A DNA stretch of 64,000 nucleotides from Algoriphagus sp. Y33 (GCF_014838715.1 NZ_CP061947.1:62001-126000); one strand, 5' to 3'; positions 52,685 to 62,013 are shown, counted from the first letter of the stretch. The notes: generated from the letters alone by a model not told the origin. Numbers and translations: made by a program.

Positions 52685-55600
52685 ATGAAATCAAAACTTT
52701 ACTGCTTATTCCTTTTGTACATTCTGTCAGGAGGCGGGCTTTATGCGCAACATGTTTTGAAGGGGGTGGTAGTCGGGAAGGCGGACAAGGTCCCTTTTCC
52801 CGGAGCTACGGTGATTGCCAATGGCGATACCTACAAAGGCACTGTCACGGATACCAATGGTGAATTCTCGCTCAATCTTGCTCAGGAAAGCGGAGTAGTT
52901 ACCATATCTTTTATAGGAATGGAAACTATAACAGTGCCTTATCAGGCCTCTGTCGTTTTGAGAGTAGAGATGGCAGAAGAGACTAACTCTCTGGATGAGG
53001 TAGTGGTTATTGGTTATGGTACTGCTAAACGAAGTAATTTGACTACTTCTGTAGCTTCGCTGGAAAATGTCTCCAGAACTGTGGACAGGCCTATTTCCAG
53101 TCCTCAGGACATGCTTCAGGGACAGGTGGCAGGTGTGAGTGTAGTATCCAATTCTGGAGACCCGGGGTCCACTCCCAGTGTGATAATCCGCGGCAGAGGG
53201 ACATTCAACAATGAAGAGCCACTATATGTAGTGGATGGAATGCCTTATTACGGTTCCAGAATAAATCCCAACGACATCGAAAGCATGGTGGTGCTGAAGG
53301 ACGCTGCAGCGGCAGCTATCTATGGAGCCCAAGCAGCTTCCGGTGTCATTGTAATTACTACTAAGAGTGGCAAGTCCGGAGCGCCAAAAGTTTCTTTGGA
53401 TTTCTATCAAGGATGGCAGTCAGCCTACAAGACTCCGGAAGCATTAAATGCTGCTGAATATGCCCAAGTTTATACACAGGCTGCCATACATGCCGGAGCT
53501 ACTCCGAATCCTGCCCATGATCCCAATGTCAACCCGTGGGGTCAGGTGACCAGAACCAATTGGATGGATGAAATTTTTAGGACAGGGGCTATTACAAACG
53601 CCAACGTTCAAGTAAGTGGGGGAAGCGATAGAGCTAGATACAGTACGTCTTTCGGATACCACAAAAAAGAAGGATTATTGTTGAATACGGATTACGAGTT
53701 GTTTTCTCTTCGACTGAAAGGAGACTACGAAATCACCAACAAGTTCAGAGTAGGACAAAATGTGTACTTGAACCACTCGGCTGCCTATGGGGCGAATACC
53801 AGCAGTAGCTACAGCGGGGCCATTATCAATGCGATCTATATGAATCCTGCCGCACCTGTATATGATGAACAGGGGCAGTTTCACGGGACAGTGCCTTTTG
53901 AGCTTTCACAGTTTGCCGGAGCCTATGGAGATACTTACAACCCTGTTTCCCTGTTGCTTCGCCCAACCAGAAAGGCTCCTAAATTGAATGTGAATGCCAT
54001 CACCTATGCCGAGTATGATATTTTGGAAGACCTGACGTTCAAATCAAGTTTTTCCCTTGACTTGTGGGATTGGAGTGACCGTACGTTCTCGCCACGGGCT
54101 CCTGAAATCGGTCGTCCAAGCAACATGAACTATCTGGATCAGAGTGCAGGAAGCTCTACCCGATGGATTTGGGATCAGCAACTTAACTATAATAAAAGCT
54201 TTGGTAAACATAATGTCGGTCTTACTGCTGTTTATACGGCTCAGTTCAGAAAGGAAGAGTCTCATAGCTTTACCGTTCAGGATTTTGACAGGGAAGACGA
54301 TTGGTTCCAGTATCCCGGAAATGCCAATACAATTCTCAACGTGCCAAATTATACTGCTTTTGAGGATGCCTTGACTTCTGCTATAGGAAGAGCAACCTAC
54401 GACTTTGATGATAGGTATTTTATCATGGGAAGTATCAGACGTGATCAGACATCTCGGTTGGCTCCCTCCAAAAGGACTGATTTTTTTCCGGCAGTATCAG
54501 GGGCTTGGAAGATTTCTTCTGAATCCTTCTTTCAAAGCAACTTGATAGATCTGTTGAAGCTACGGGCTTCCTGGGGTCAGATAGGCAATATTTCCTCAGT
54601 GGGATATTATGCCTTTAATGTGCCCTTGTCAGCGGGTAATGATGTTATCCTGGGCGAACCTGGAGTTAGAAACAGACATGTTTCTCTGAATGAGATGACT
54701 AACGCCAATCTTAAATGGGAAAGGTCAGAAACCTTGAATTTCGGTCTTGATGCAGCCTTGTTGAACAACAAGTTGCAGTTTACTGCTGAATACTATGAAA
54801 AATACACCCGCGGGTTGATTTTGAGAAATTCACCTGATCCCCATTCTGGAGTACCGACAGGTGCGCTCTCTAATGTGGGGACAGTTTCGAATAAGGGATT
54901 GGAAATGTCTCTTAATTATTCGGGAAATGCAGGTGAATTGTCCTACCAAGTTGGTGGAAACTTCTCAACAATTAAGAATGAATTGGTTGATTTGGATGAG
55001 TTTACCAATGATTTTATTCAACATGAAGACAACATCAGGACATCTGTGTATCCATTCAGAAGTGAGTCGGGCCAGCCACTGTATTCTTACCATTTGATCC
55101 CCAACACTGGCATCTTCCAAAATCAGGAGCAGATCGATTCTTACCTCAGCAGTGATGGGGAGAAAATACAGCCAAATGCTAGACCGGGTGATCTGATATT
55201 CCAAGATGTAAACGGGGATGGCAGAATCAGCGATTCGGATAGGGTATTTATGGGCAATGCCATGCCTGATTTCACTTATGGAATCAATATTTCTTTGGAA
55301 TACAAGAAATTCGATCTGATGCTCTTCGGACAGGGAGTAAGTGGAGTGGAGCTGTTTAACGGCTACAAACATACCGCTTACAATGCAGGACTTCAGGGAT
55401 ACAACCTGGACAGAAGAGTGTTGGATGCTTGGACTCCCCAAAATCCAAATGCCTCGATCCCGGTATTGTCTACACAGGATCCAAACGGCAATTTTGGCAC
55501 AGCCTCAGACTGGTACCTCGAAAGCGGTGATTATTTCAGAATCAAGAACATTTCGTTAGGGTACACTTTTGCATTGGATCAATGGAAAACGGGCTCTCAA

Positions 55601-55747
55601 GTGAGGCTATACGGATCTGCTGAAAATCTGGTGACGTTCACCAAATACTCAGGTCTAGACCCTGAAGTGGGATCAGGTAAGGTCATTGACAATGGCGTAT
55701 TCCCCTCTCCAAGAACCTTTACCATCGGATTTAATATGAATTTCTAA
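52685..55747 (+). CDS. SusC/RagA-family TonB-linked outer membrane transporter
   Basis: A 1020-residue transporter. A signal peptide (1-21) precedes a CarboxypepD_reg-like domain (about 22-100, GATVIANGDTYKGTVTDTNG). The family-specific motif is NSLDEVVVIGYGTAKRSNLT, followed by a plug with ISSPQDMLQGQVAGVSVVS and RGRGTFNNEEPLYVVDGMPY, and SMVVLKDAAAAAIYGAQAAS closes it. A 22-strand barrel ends RTFTIGFNMNF. It pairs with the SusD gene 18 bases downstream. SusC proteins import ligands captured by SusD; substrate is not readable from this sequence. Neighbouring phosphatase fusion, and the absence of a glycoside hydrolase or transporter nearby, point to a phosphorus compound. Confidence 0.94.
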   Translation: MKSKLYCLFLLYILSGGGLYAQHVLKGVVVGKADKVPFPGATVIANGDTYKGTVTDTNGEFSLNLAQESGVVTISFIGMETITVPYQASVVLRVEMAEETNSLDEVVVIGYGTAKRSNLTTSVASLENVSRTVDRPISSPQDMLQGQVAGVSVVSNSGDPGSTPSVIIRGRGTFNNEEPLYVVDGMPYYGSRINPNDIESMVVLKDAAAAAIYGAQAASGVIVITTKSGKSGAPKVSLDFYQGWQSAYKTPEALNAAEYAQVYTQAAIHAGATPNPAHDPNVNPWGQVTRTNWMDEIFRTGAITNANVQVSGGSDRARYSTSFGYHKKEGLLLNTDYELFSLRLKGDYEITNKFRVGQNVYLNHSAAYGANTSSSYSGAIINAIYMNPAAPVYDEQGQFHGTVPFELSQFAGAYGDTYNPVSLLLRPTRKAPKLNVNAITYAEYDILEDLTFKSSFSLDLWDWSDRTFSPRAPEIGRPSNMNYLDQSAGSSTRWIWDQQLNYNKSFGKHNVGLTAVYTAQFRKEESHSFTVQDFDREDDWFQYPGNANTILNVPNYTAFEDALTSAIGRATYDFDDRYFIMGSIRRDQTSRLAPSKRTDFFPAVSGAWKISSESFFQSNLIDLLKLRASWGQIGNISSVGYYAFNVPLSAGNDVILGEPGVRNRHVSLNEMTNANLKWERSETLNFGLDAALLNNKLQFTAEYYEKYTRGLILRNSPDPHSGVPTGALSNVGTVSNKGLEMSLNYSGNAGELSYQVGGNFSTIKNELVDLDEFTNDFIQHEDNIRTSVYPFRSESGQPLYSYHLIPNTGIFQNQEQIDSYLSSDGEKIQPNARPGDLIFQDVNGDGRISDSDRVFMGNAMPDFTYGINISLEYKKFDLMLFGQGVSGVELFNGYKHTAYNAGLQGYNLDRRVLDAWTPQNPNASIPVLSTQDPNGNFGTASDWYLESGDYFRIKNISLGYTFALDQWKTGSQVRLYGSAENLVTFTKYSGLDPEVGSGKVIDNGVFPSPRTFTIGFNMNF

Positions 55748-55765
55748 TCCATTATCAGCACTATC

Positions 55766-57319
55766 ATGAAATTAAGAATATATACATTAATAATGGCCCT
55801 TCTGGTGATGGGGTCATGCAGTGATGATTTCACTGACCTTACACCTTTGGGAAATGTAACCACGGGCAATTTCTGGCAAACTGAAGAAGATGCCATTACC
55901 GCTTCAAACGGACTCTACCAACACTGGGATGATGATGACTTGTTTGGAAGGGGAATTATGTACCTGATCGCAGCATGTGATGATTTTCATCAGGGAAGAA
56001 ATGATGCAGCTGCTGCGGCCATCAGGAATTTTCAGGCAACGGGGCAAGAGGGAAGGATAGCCAACATTTATCCTAAAATGTACACAGTCATCCAGCGTGC
56101 CAATACAATTCTCCGGTATGTTCCCGAGATGAACATCGATGCCTCAGTGAAAAACAGAGTGCTGGGAGAAGCATACTTTGCCAGGGCACATGCTTATTTT
56201 TGGTTGGCGCCAAGATTCGGTGACCATAGAGCAGGAATTCCCATCGTGACGGTTGAGAACATGGATGAAACCAACTTTACAAGGCCGTCTCATGTAATCG
56301 AAAATTATACCTTAATGGAGCAGGATTTGAAACAGGCAGCGGAGTTATTGCCATATCTCACAGAATATGCTTCTTCTGATCTTGGCAGGGCGCACAAGGA
56401 TGCCGCCCATGCTTATCTGGCCAAAACCTATTTGCTATGGGCTCAATATGACGAAAGCAAATGGGCAGATGTGGTGACCTATTCAGATTTGGTTATAAAT
56501 TCTCCTTCGGGAAGATCCCTGATTAATACAGGTAACCCTGCTGAGGATTTTGCCTCGGTTTTCTATGTAGAGAATAATTTTTCTTCAGAGTATATATTTT
56601 CAACAGTCTCAAGCAATGAGCGGGGACAGATTCTTCCAGGAGTAATGCTTGAAAACACAGGATGGGGACTGTATAATGGTTGGGGTACATTTTCTCCTAC
56701 CTTAGAGTTGTATAATGCGTTTGAAGATGGGGATCAACGAAAGAAAGCGACTCTTTTGGAGTTTGGAGATACATTTGAGTTTTTGGGCAATGCCAGAAGG
56801 TATTATTCAGGTAACTCATGGACGGGTATTCAGGTAAATAAATACATGCAACCCTATAGAACTCCTGAGTCAGTACATCTAAATCCCAATGGAAACTATC
56901 CCACCACTAATCTGAATATCCCTCTGATCAGGTTTGCTGAAGTTCTTTTGATGAAATCTGAAGCACTAATCATGATGGGACAGAATGGTGATGCACCTCT
57001 AAACCTGGTACGCCAAAGGGCAGGATTGACCCCTATATCAGGAGCTACCCTTGCAGATCTTAAGCAGGAAAGAAGGGTAGAACTTGCTGCTGAATATGCT
57101 GACAGGCATCTGGATTTGGTGAGATGGGGCGACGCACAGGCGGCTTATGCCAAGCCGGCAACGGGAAGAAATCATGCGGAGAAAACCAATCCGGATTCAG
57201 GATTTGAAGTATATGAAACCTGGCCTGCCAGAAATTTCAATCCCGCTATTCATCACGTTTGGCCGATTCCTCCGAATACAATTGCTATTTCCGGGATTTC
57301 ACAAAATGAAGGGTGGTAA
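55766..57319 (+). CDS. SusD/RagB-family surface nutrient-binding lipoprotein
   Basis: A 517-residue lipoprotein (LLVMGSCSDDF, lipobox Cys about 18) with SusD architecture. The N-terminal TPR-like region holds NFWQTEEDAITASNGLYQHW, VIQRANTILRYVPEM and VLGEAYFARAHAYFWLAPRF. A middle ligand-lid region follows, and the C-terminal SusD signature is LIRFAEVLLMKSEALIMMG followed by NLVRQRAGLTPISGATLADL, RRVELAAEYADRHLDLVRWG and HHVWPIPPNTIAISG. It starts 18 bases after susC and is followed by a strong hairpin, then by the phosphatase fusion gene. It forms the lid of the SusC barrel on the cell surface. Confidence 0.94.
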   Translation: MKLRIYTLIMALLVMGSCSDDFTDLTPLGNVTTGNFWQTEEDAITASNGLYQHWDDDDLFGRGIMYLIAACDDFHQGRNDAAAAAIRNFQATGQEGRIANIYPKMYTVIQRANTILRYVPEMNIDASVKNRVLGEAYFARAHAYFWLAPRFGDHRAGIPIVTVENMDETNFTRPSHVIENYTLMEQDLKQAAELLPYLTEYASSDLGRAHKDAAHAYLAKTYLLWAQYDESKWADVVTYSDLVINSPSGRSLINTGNPAEDFASVFYVENNFSSEYIFSTVSSNERGQILPGVMLENTGWGLYNGWGTFSPTLELYNAFEDGDQRKKATLLEFGDTFEFLGNARRYYSGNSWTGIQVNKYMQPYRTPESVHLNPNGNYPTTNLNIPLIRFAEVLLMKSEALIMMGQNGDAPLNLVRQRAGLTPISGATLADLKQERRVELAAEYADRHLDLVRWGDAQAAYAKPATGRNHAEKTNPDSGFEVYETWPARNFNPAIHHVWPIPPNTIAISGISQNEGW

Positions 57320-57351
57320 GAAACTTCCATCTTAAGAACCACTAAATAAAA

Positions 57352-57375
57352 TGACCGGGGAACTATCCCCGGTCA
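57352..57375 (+). terminator. Intercistronic hairpin after susD
   Basis: Perfect ten-pair GC-rich stem TGACCGGGGA / TCCCCGGTCA with an ACTA loop, located 32 bases after the susD stop and 18 bases before the fusion gene start. Only a weak T-run (TCTTTAG) follows, so partial termination or mRNA 3'-end protection of the susCD transcript is likely. Confidence 0.7.
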
Positions 57376-57393
57376 ATCTTTAGCTACTTATCT

Positions 57394-59241
57394 ATGTATT
57401 CGAATGCCTTTTCATGGAAGCCTTTGCTTCTGCTCAGTTTATCCTGTTTAGTTTCAGTTTTTGCCTTTGGCCAGCAGTCAAAAATCCACAGCCACAATGA
57501 CTATCTCAGAAAGGTGCCCTTTTGGGAAGCTTATGCCAATGGCTGTGCCTCCATAGAAGTAGATGTACTGCTGGTTTCAGAGAAACTTTTTGTGGCACAT
57601 GAACAGGAAAGTATTCATCAAGCCAGAACCATTGAAAATCTTTATCTCCAACCGATCCGGCAAGGTTTGCAAACAGGCTTGATTGCGAAGCCTTTGTCAT
57701 TTTTCCTAACTGTAGATATCAAATCTGAGCCATATGAGACACTGAAGCAGTTAATGAAAAGTGTGATGCCTTACCAAGATATAATGTATAGCGCACAGCA
57801 TGAAAATGGGTTGAAACTTGTTGTTTCGGGCAACAGGCCACTTCCGCAGGAGTATGGTGATTTTCCTGAATACATCTTTTTTGACCATCAGGAGTTAACT
57901 GATCTGGAGACAATTCCGTTGGACAAAGTCGCTATGGTCAGTCTGCCCTTTGACCGCTATTCCCAATGGGGAGGCAAAGGAAGAATGGTGGAAGAAGAAC
58001 TTAATGCTGTCAAGCAAGCCGTCGAGAAGGTACATCAGGCAGGAAAGCCGATTCGCTTTTGGGCTAATCCGGATTCTAAATCATCTTGGAAAGCACTCTA
58101 TGATATAGGAGTGGATTTCATCAATTCAGATAAACCTTTTGAAATAAACAGTTACCTGACAAGCTTGGATCAACGATATGTTGGAAGCTCCATCAGAAGC
58201 GAGATTTTGGAATTGAACTTCGAAAACGATGAAGTGCTGAGGCAGGTAGACAATGTTATCCTAATGATAGGTGACGGGAACGGCTTGGCCCATATTTCCG
58301 CAGGCATGTATGCCAATGGAAATGCACTGAACATGACCAGCCTCAAGAATGTGGGGTTGGCAAAAACTCAGTCTGCTGATGATTTTACAACGGATTCGGC
58401 TGCCGGAGGAACGGCATTGGCCACAGGCAACAAGGCAAACAACAGGGGCGTAGGTTTGGATAGCTTGGAGAACAAAGTAGAAAGCCTGGTGCATATCTTG
58501 TCAGAAATGGGCTTTGGAACCGGTATTATCAGTACTGATCATATCACCGGTGCTACTCCTGCCACTTTTTATGCACATCAGAAAGATAGGGATATGATTG
58601 GGCAGATTACTCAGGATTTATATGGAAGTAGCTTGAATCTATTTATAGGAGCAGGAAAAAATGATTTCCTCAGATATCAAAATCATGCCTTGGATAGTCT
58701 TATGGCCAATGGATTTAGCCTGATGGGAAGTCTGGATCAAGTGGCGGGCTCTACAGAGGGGAAAGTTGGATATTTTGCTTCAAACCACGGTCTGCCAAGT
58801 ATTGAAAAAGGGAGAACGGGATTTTTAAAACACAGTACTGAGGCTGCAATCAGCTATTTGGAAAACAAGGGGACTCCGTTTTTCCTAATGGTGGAAAATG
58901 GCCATATCGATGTAGGAGGGCATATCAATGATGCCAGAACTGTGGTGGAGGAAGTCATTGACTTCGATCAGGCAGTGGCTGCAGCATTGAAATTTGCCTC
59001 CGAAAATCCCAATACGCTTGTAGTCATCACAGCCGATCATGAGACGGGCGGTGTGACCATACCACAGGGCAGTCTTGCCAATGGGGAGGTTGAGCTGGAA
59101 TTTTCTACGGAGGACCACACCGGAATTATGGTTCCTGTCTTCGCTTTTGGTCCCCATTCCAAATCCTTCTCGGGTGTTTATGAAAACACGGAAGTGTTTG
59201 AGAAAATCATGACGGCTCTTATGATGTATCATTCGAAATAG
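57394..59241 (+). CDS. Secreted PI-PLC/GDPD-like domain fused to alkaline phosphatase
   Basis: A 615-residue exported protein joining two phosphoesterase modules. After the signal peptide (1-27) the first module (about 30-255) is PI-PLC/GDPD-like: His34 in IHSHNDYLRK, Glu55-x-Asp57 in CASIEVDVLLV and His69 in LFVAHEQ, followed by FFLTVDIK. The second module (about 285-612) is an alkaline phosphatase: Asp in VILMIGDGNGLAH, nucleophile Ser in FTTDSAAGGTALATGNKANN (about 335), ENGHIDVGGHINDA, VITADHETGG and FSTEDHTGIMVPVFAFGP supply metal ligands. It could open a phosphodiester and then release phosphate from the product. It lies 74 bases after susD with an intervening hairpin. Substrate is inferred. 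Confidence 0.9.
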   Translation: MYSNAFSWKPLLLLSLSCLVSVFAFGQQSKIHSHNDYLRKVPFWEAYANGCASIEVDVLLVSEKLFVAHEQESIHQARTIENLYLQPIRQGLQTGLIAKPLSFFLTVDIKSEPYETLKQLMKSVMPYQDIMYSAQHENGLKLVVSGNRPLPQEYGDFPEYIFFDHQELTDLETIPLDKVAMVSLPFDRYSQWGGKGRMVEEELNAVKQAVEKVHQAGKPIRFWANPDSKSSWKALYDIGVDFINSDKPFEINSYLTSLDQRYVGSSIRSEILELNFENDEVLRQVDNVILMIGDGNGLAHISAGMYANGNALNMTSLKNVGLAKTQSADDFTTDSAAGGTALATGNKANNRGVGLDSLENKVESLVHILSEMGFGTGIISTDHITGATPATFYAHQKDRDMIGQITQDLYGSSLNLFIGAGKNDFLRYQNHALDSLMANGFSLMGSLDQVAGSTEGKVGYFASNHGLPSIEKGRTGFLKHSTEAAISYLENKGTPFFLMVENGHIDVGGHINDARTVVEEVIDFDQAVAAALKFASENPNTLVVITADHETGGVTIPQGSLANGEVELEFSTEDHTGIMVPVFAFGPHSKSFSGVYENTEVFEKIMTALMMYHSK

Positions 59242-59353
59242 GAGAAAGTTGAGATTAGGGCAAAATATCCGGCAAAAATCTGATTTTAACCCTGAGTTGG
59301 AATTAGTGTTCGCAGTAGCATGCCCCTTTCCTTTTTCGGAGAGTACTAAAATT

Positions 59354-59479
59354 GCAAATCAGCCTGTTTGGAGAATGAGTCCGCGGCTGATATGGTTCAA
59401 ACGAAAACTGGAACGAAGTTTCTGATTTTAAAGTGACTTTAGGAAGTAATTATTTTTGTGCCGTGGTGCGGAAATGCCA
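59354..59479 (+). repeat. Dispersed repeat, diverged copy A
   Basis: Blocks CTGTTTGGAGAATGAGTCCG, GATATGGTT, CTGATTTTAAAG and GCCGTGGTGCGGAAATGCC occur in the same order as in copy B at 62137-62268, with substitutions and small gaps. Noncoding, in the 556-bp gap after the phosphatase fusion. Confidence 0.65.
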
Positions 59480-59518
59480 GTTCATACTACTGGTTTATCT
59501 TTATCCTAAAATCCGGGA

Positions 59519-59550
59519 AGGCTGTCTCATCAGGGGGGGGCAGCTTTTTT
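59519..59550 (+). terminator. Terminator-like hairpin in the gap after the phosphatase fusion
   Basis: GCTGTC and GGCAGC pair (one G-T) around a loop containing a run of eight G, followed by TTTTTT. It is 280 bases past the phosphatase gene, so it may be a repeat fragment rather than that gene's terminator. Confidence 0.4.
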
Positions 59551-59797
59551 ATCCGGATATGCCAAGAGTTAGATAAAATGTGTTTGGATTATGCTTTCAG
59601 AGATCACAGCTTGTTCTATACCGAAGAGGCAGGGATAGCTTGTCCCAAACGGTTGATAATCATCCTGGTTTAAACAGCAGTAGGCGAAGATAGGTACGAT
59701 GTGTACTGAAGATGCTTTGCAGAATATTCAGGTTCCTTTAATTATTCTAAAGGTTACCCATATGCTGAGGGGAAAAAGGCTCCTTCCTGATAATCAC

Positions 59798-60076
59798 CTA
59801 GTTAACTATATCTTTGCCTTTAAAATTTAAGCACTCAAATTGAAAGGCTAAAGCATAGCTTGCGTGATTTCTAACGATAGACCTGATAACCTTTTCGATA
59901 TGATGAAATTCCAATTTAGAACGTTCCAAGAACTTGATGTATACTGTACTTAATGGCTTTTCCTCAAGCTTTTCTCTGTACAGGTTTATTTTGTACACAG
60001 GATTGGATTTCTTTAAGTGAAGGTTAAGTTCGTGTTCACTGATAAAATAATAGTTGGGATGGGTCAGAGTCTTCAT
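59798..60076 (-). CDS. Small hypothetical protein
   Basis: A 92-residue open frame with balanced composition and alternating charged and hydrophobic residues (MKTLTHPNYYFISEHELNLH, LEFHHIEKVIRSIVRNHASY). No signal peptide, membrane segment or recognised domain. It stands alone between dispersed repeats; a perfect 11-base inverted repeat lies 43 bases upstream of its start, which may be an operator. I cannot name a family, and it could be a spurious frame. Confidence 0.5.
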   Translation of the reverse strand: MKTLTHPNYYFISEHELNLHLKKSNPVYKINLYREKLEEKPLSTVYIKFLERSKLEFHHIEKVIRSIVRNHASYALAFQFECLNFKGKDIVN

Positions 60077-60118
60077 AGTCAGTGGTAGTTGGTTCTCTTT
60101 TTCTAAAGTAGGAAAAAT

Positions 60119-60147
60119 CCATTGATAATAAAACTGATTATCAATGG
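60119..60147. promoter_or_regulatory. Perfect 11-bp inverted repeat upstream of the small orphan gene
   Basis: CCATTGATAAT and ATTATCAATGG separated by seven bases. AT-rich with no strong T-run, so operator-like. The remainder of 60077-60385 (309 bp) shows only a short G-rich run near 60262. Confidence 0.5.
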
Positions 60148-60385
60148 TTTATAGGAATATGTGTGTATCCGGATAAATGCACGCACTGGAATTATGTCCG
60201 GGTCTTTACTGAAAAAAATCCCTCCCAAAATACTTCAGGACAGGCTCTGGTCTTCCGCTGGGGAGGGGGGAGTTGCCAAATTTGAACTTCCTGCATTAAT
60301 TTAATGCGCATAAGTGCAGATAAGCGTACGTACACACGTAAGAATACTACTTAACGAGTAAATAACTGTGTAGCGTAAAAATTCT

Positions 60386-61630
60386 TTAAATACTACTTCC
60401 GGTCGCCTTGCTTTTGCTGAGATATCTTAGTGCGGGCGAGGCGGTGAAGCCATGAATCAGGATTGATAATGCTATGGAGAATGTTACGATTGACCATAGT
60501 GTGTCTTCAGATTCAAAGGCTATTTCATTGAGAGCGAAAGAAAGATAAAACAGTGATCCCATTCCACGAATACCAAAAAAGCTGATTAATAATTTTTCTT
60601 TATGATGAAGATTGACTCCCAATAAGCTGATATAGGCTAAAAGCGGGCGTACAAGGAGCAAAAACATCAGAGAAAACAACACCATTTTCCAGTTCAGAGA
60701 GCTAAGGATCCCCTGCACGATAGATCCTCCAAGCAATAGCAAAAGTACAGCGACAAACATTTTTTCTACCTGCTCTGTAAAAGAATGCATTGACTTGTGG
60801 TACTTATGTTCCTTTTCATAATGTCTGAGGGTAATTGCACTTACAAAGACCGCAATAAAACCATATCCGTGAAGTAATTCGGTAATGCCGTAAGCTGCCA
60901 AAGTCAAAGAAATAGCCAAAAAACCGTCTAATCTTTCCAGCATTTTATATTTTTTGGAAAAATCAAAAACAAAGTATCCTGTTGCTTTGCCCAAAATGTA
61001 TCCAAGCACAATTCCTGCAATGATCTGGTACAGCAAATGGTAGGAAAACCAGTATAAGATTGACGTTTTCTCTCCCATGCTTATACTTGCAACCGTAACA
61101 GCAAGCCAGGTAAATGGAAAAGCCATCCCATCATTAATGCCTGCTTCTGTTGTCAGGATGAATTTAGAAAAAGGCTTATCCTGTTCATTTGGAGGTCCTA
61201 CCTGCACATCTGAAGCCAAAACAGGATCAGTGGGAGCCAAAACGGCACCAAGTAAAATTGCTGCTGCCAAATTTAAATCCAGCATGTAATATCCAAGAGC
61301 TGCGGCGGCTACAATACATAGTAGCATGGCAATGAAAACCAATCTCAAGGAAGAAGTCCATTTTCGGATAGAGAAAGGTATATCGATTTTGATTCCTGCT
61401 CCCATTAATGAAATAATTACAATTAGTTCAGTGAGATGCAGGATGGATGAGTCATTGTTTTTAGGAAGCGGGCTTGGTAAATGTTCAGAAAAAAAAGTGT
61501 AAAGCAGAAACCCTCCAATCAGATAAAAAATAGCATAGGAAATCCCCAGTTTTCTCGATAAAAGCAAAATCCAAGGCATAGCAAAAGTTGACATACCTAT
61601 TATCATCAGAGAAAACATAAATTTATCCAT
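60386..61630 (-). CDS. Na+/H+ or cation:proton antiporter (CPA1 family)
   Basis: A 414-residue, 12-13-helix inner membrane antiporter. The ion-binding motifs are LLGAVLAPTDPVLASDVQVG (about 127-146, with the TDP and ASD signature) and TEAGINDGMAFPFTWLAV (ND motif). Helices include FSLMIIGMSTFAMPWILLLS at the N-terminus and GIRGMGSLFYLSFALNEIAF near the C-terminus, the latter typical of this family. It exchanges Na+ or K+ for H+ to control pH or ion balance. The short C-terminal tail lacks a TrkA-like regulatory domain. Single gene, no operon partner. Confidence 0.9.
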   Translation of the reverse strand: MDKFMFSLMIIGMSTFAMPWILLLSRKLGISYAIFYLIGGFLLYTFFSEHLPSPLPKNNDSSILHLTELIVIISLMGAGIKIDIPFSIRKWTSSLRLVFIAMLLCIVAAAALGYYMLDLNLAAAILLGAVLAPTDPVLASDVQVGPPNEQDKPFSKFILTTEAGINDGMAFPFTWLAVTVASISMGEKTSILYWFSYHLLYQIIAGIVLGYILGKATGYFVFDFSKKYKMLERLDGFLAISLTLAAYGITELLHGYGFIAVFVSAITLRHYEKEHKYHKSMHSFTEQVEKMFVAVLLLLLGGSIVQGILSSLNWKMVLFSLMFLLLVRPLLAYISLLGVNLHHKEKLLISFFGIRGMGSLFYLSFALNEIAFESEDTLWSIVTFSIALSILIHGFTASPALRYLSKSKATGSSI

Positions 61631-61997
61631 TGCTCATTTACAATTAGTAGGGTTGTTAAGCCAAATTCATTCCTAGCTGATTTTTATGTCCTGTTTTCTT
61701 TCATGAATTGATTTCAATCTGTTTTGAGATGACTTCATTTTGCTAATGGAGAGTTTTTATTGAATGATTTTAGTCTGGAACCCTCAATTATTAAAATTCC
61801 GGATGCTCAGATGTATACAGGAAGCGTTTGAAAGCAATAAAACTTAATTCTGATTGACATTTATTTCAGGGAAATTGCGTTTAAAATTTATTTTTCCGCC
61901 GATTCTCTGGACAGCTTCTTTGGGGTTTACCTGAAACCAAAATCCATCATTTTCTATAGCTATCTCAGAAATTCAGGCTTTTAAATCCCGAAGAGCT

Positions 61998-62013
61998 TGC
62001 CTGCCATGGCGGG
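61998..62013. repeat. Short palindromic motif in the gap after the antiporter gene
   Basis: GCCTGCCATGGCGGGA contains a CCGCCATGGCGG-like palindrome with one mismatch. It lies in the 815-bp gap 61631-62445, which has no gene and is mostly dispersed repeat. Confidence 0.4.

Noticed and set aside
54965..55441. 158-codon open frame antisense to susC
   Set aside because: Overlaps the susC barrel coding region; no supporting signal.
48178..59241. A conventional glycan PUL around SusC/SusD
   Set aside because: No glycoside hydrolase, polysaccharide lyase or sulfatase lies next to the pair; the only adjacent enzyme is the phosphoesterase fusion.
59458..59673. 71-codon open frame in the gap after the phosphatase fusion
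   Set aside because: It crosses the dispersed repeat and an eight-G run and has a low-complexity translation; judged noncoding.
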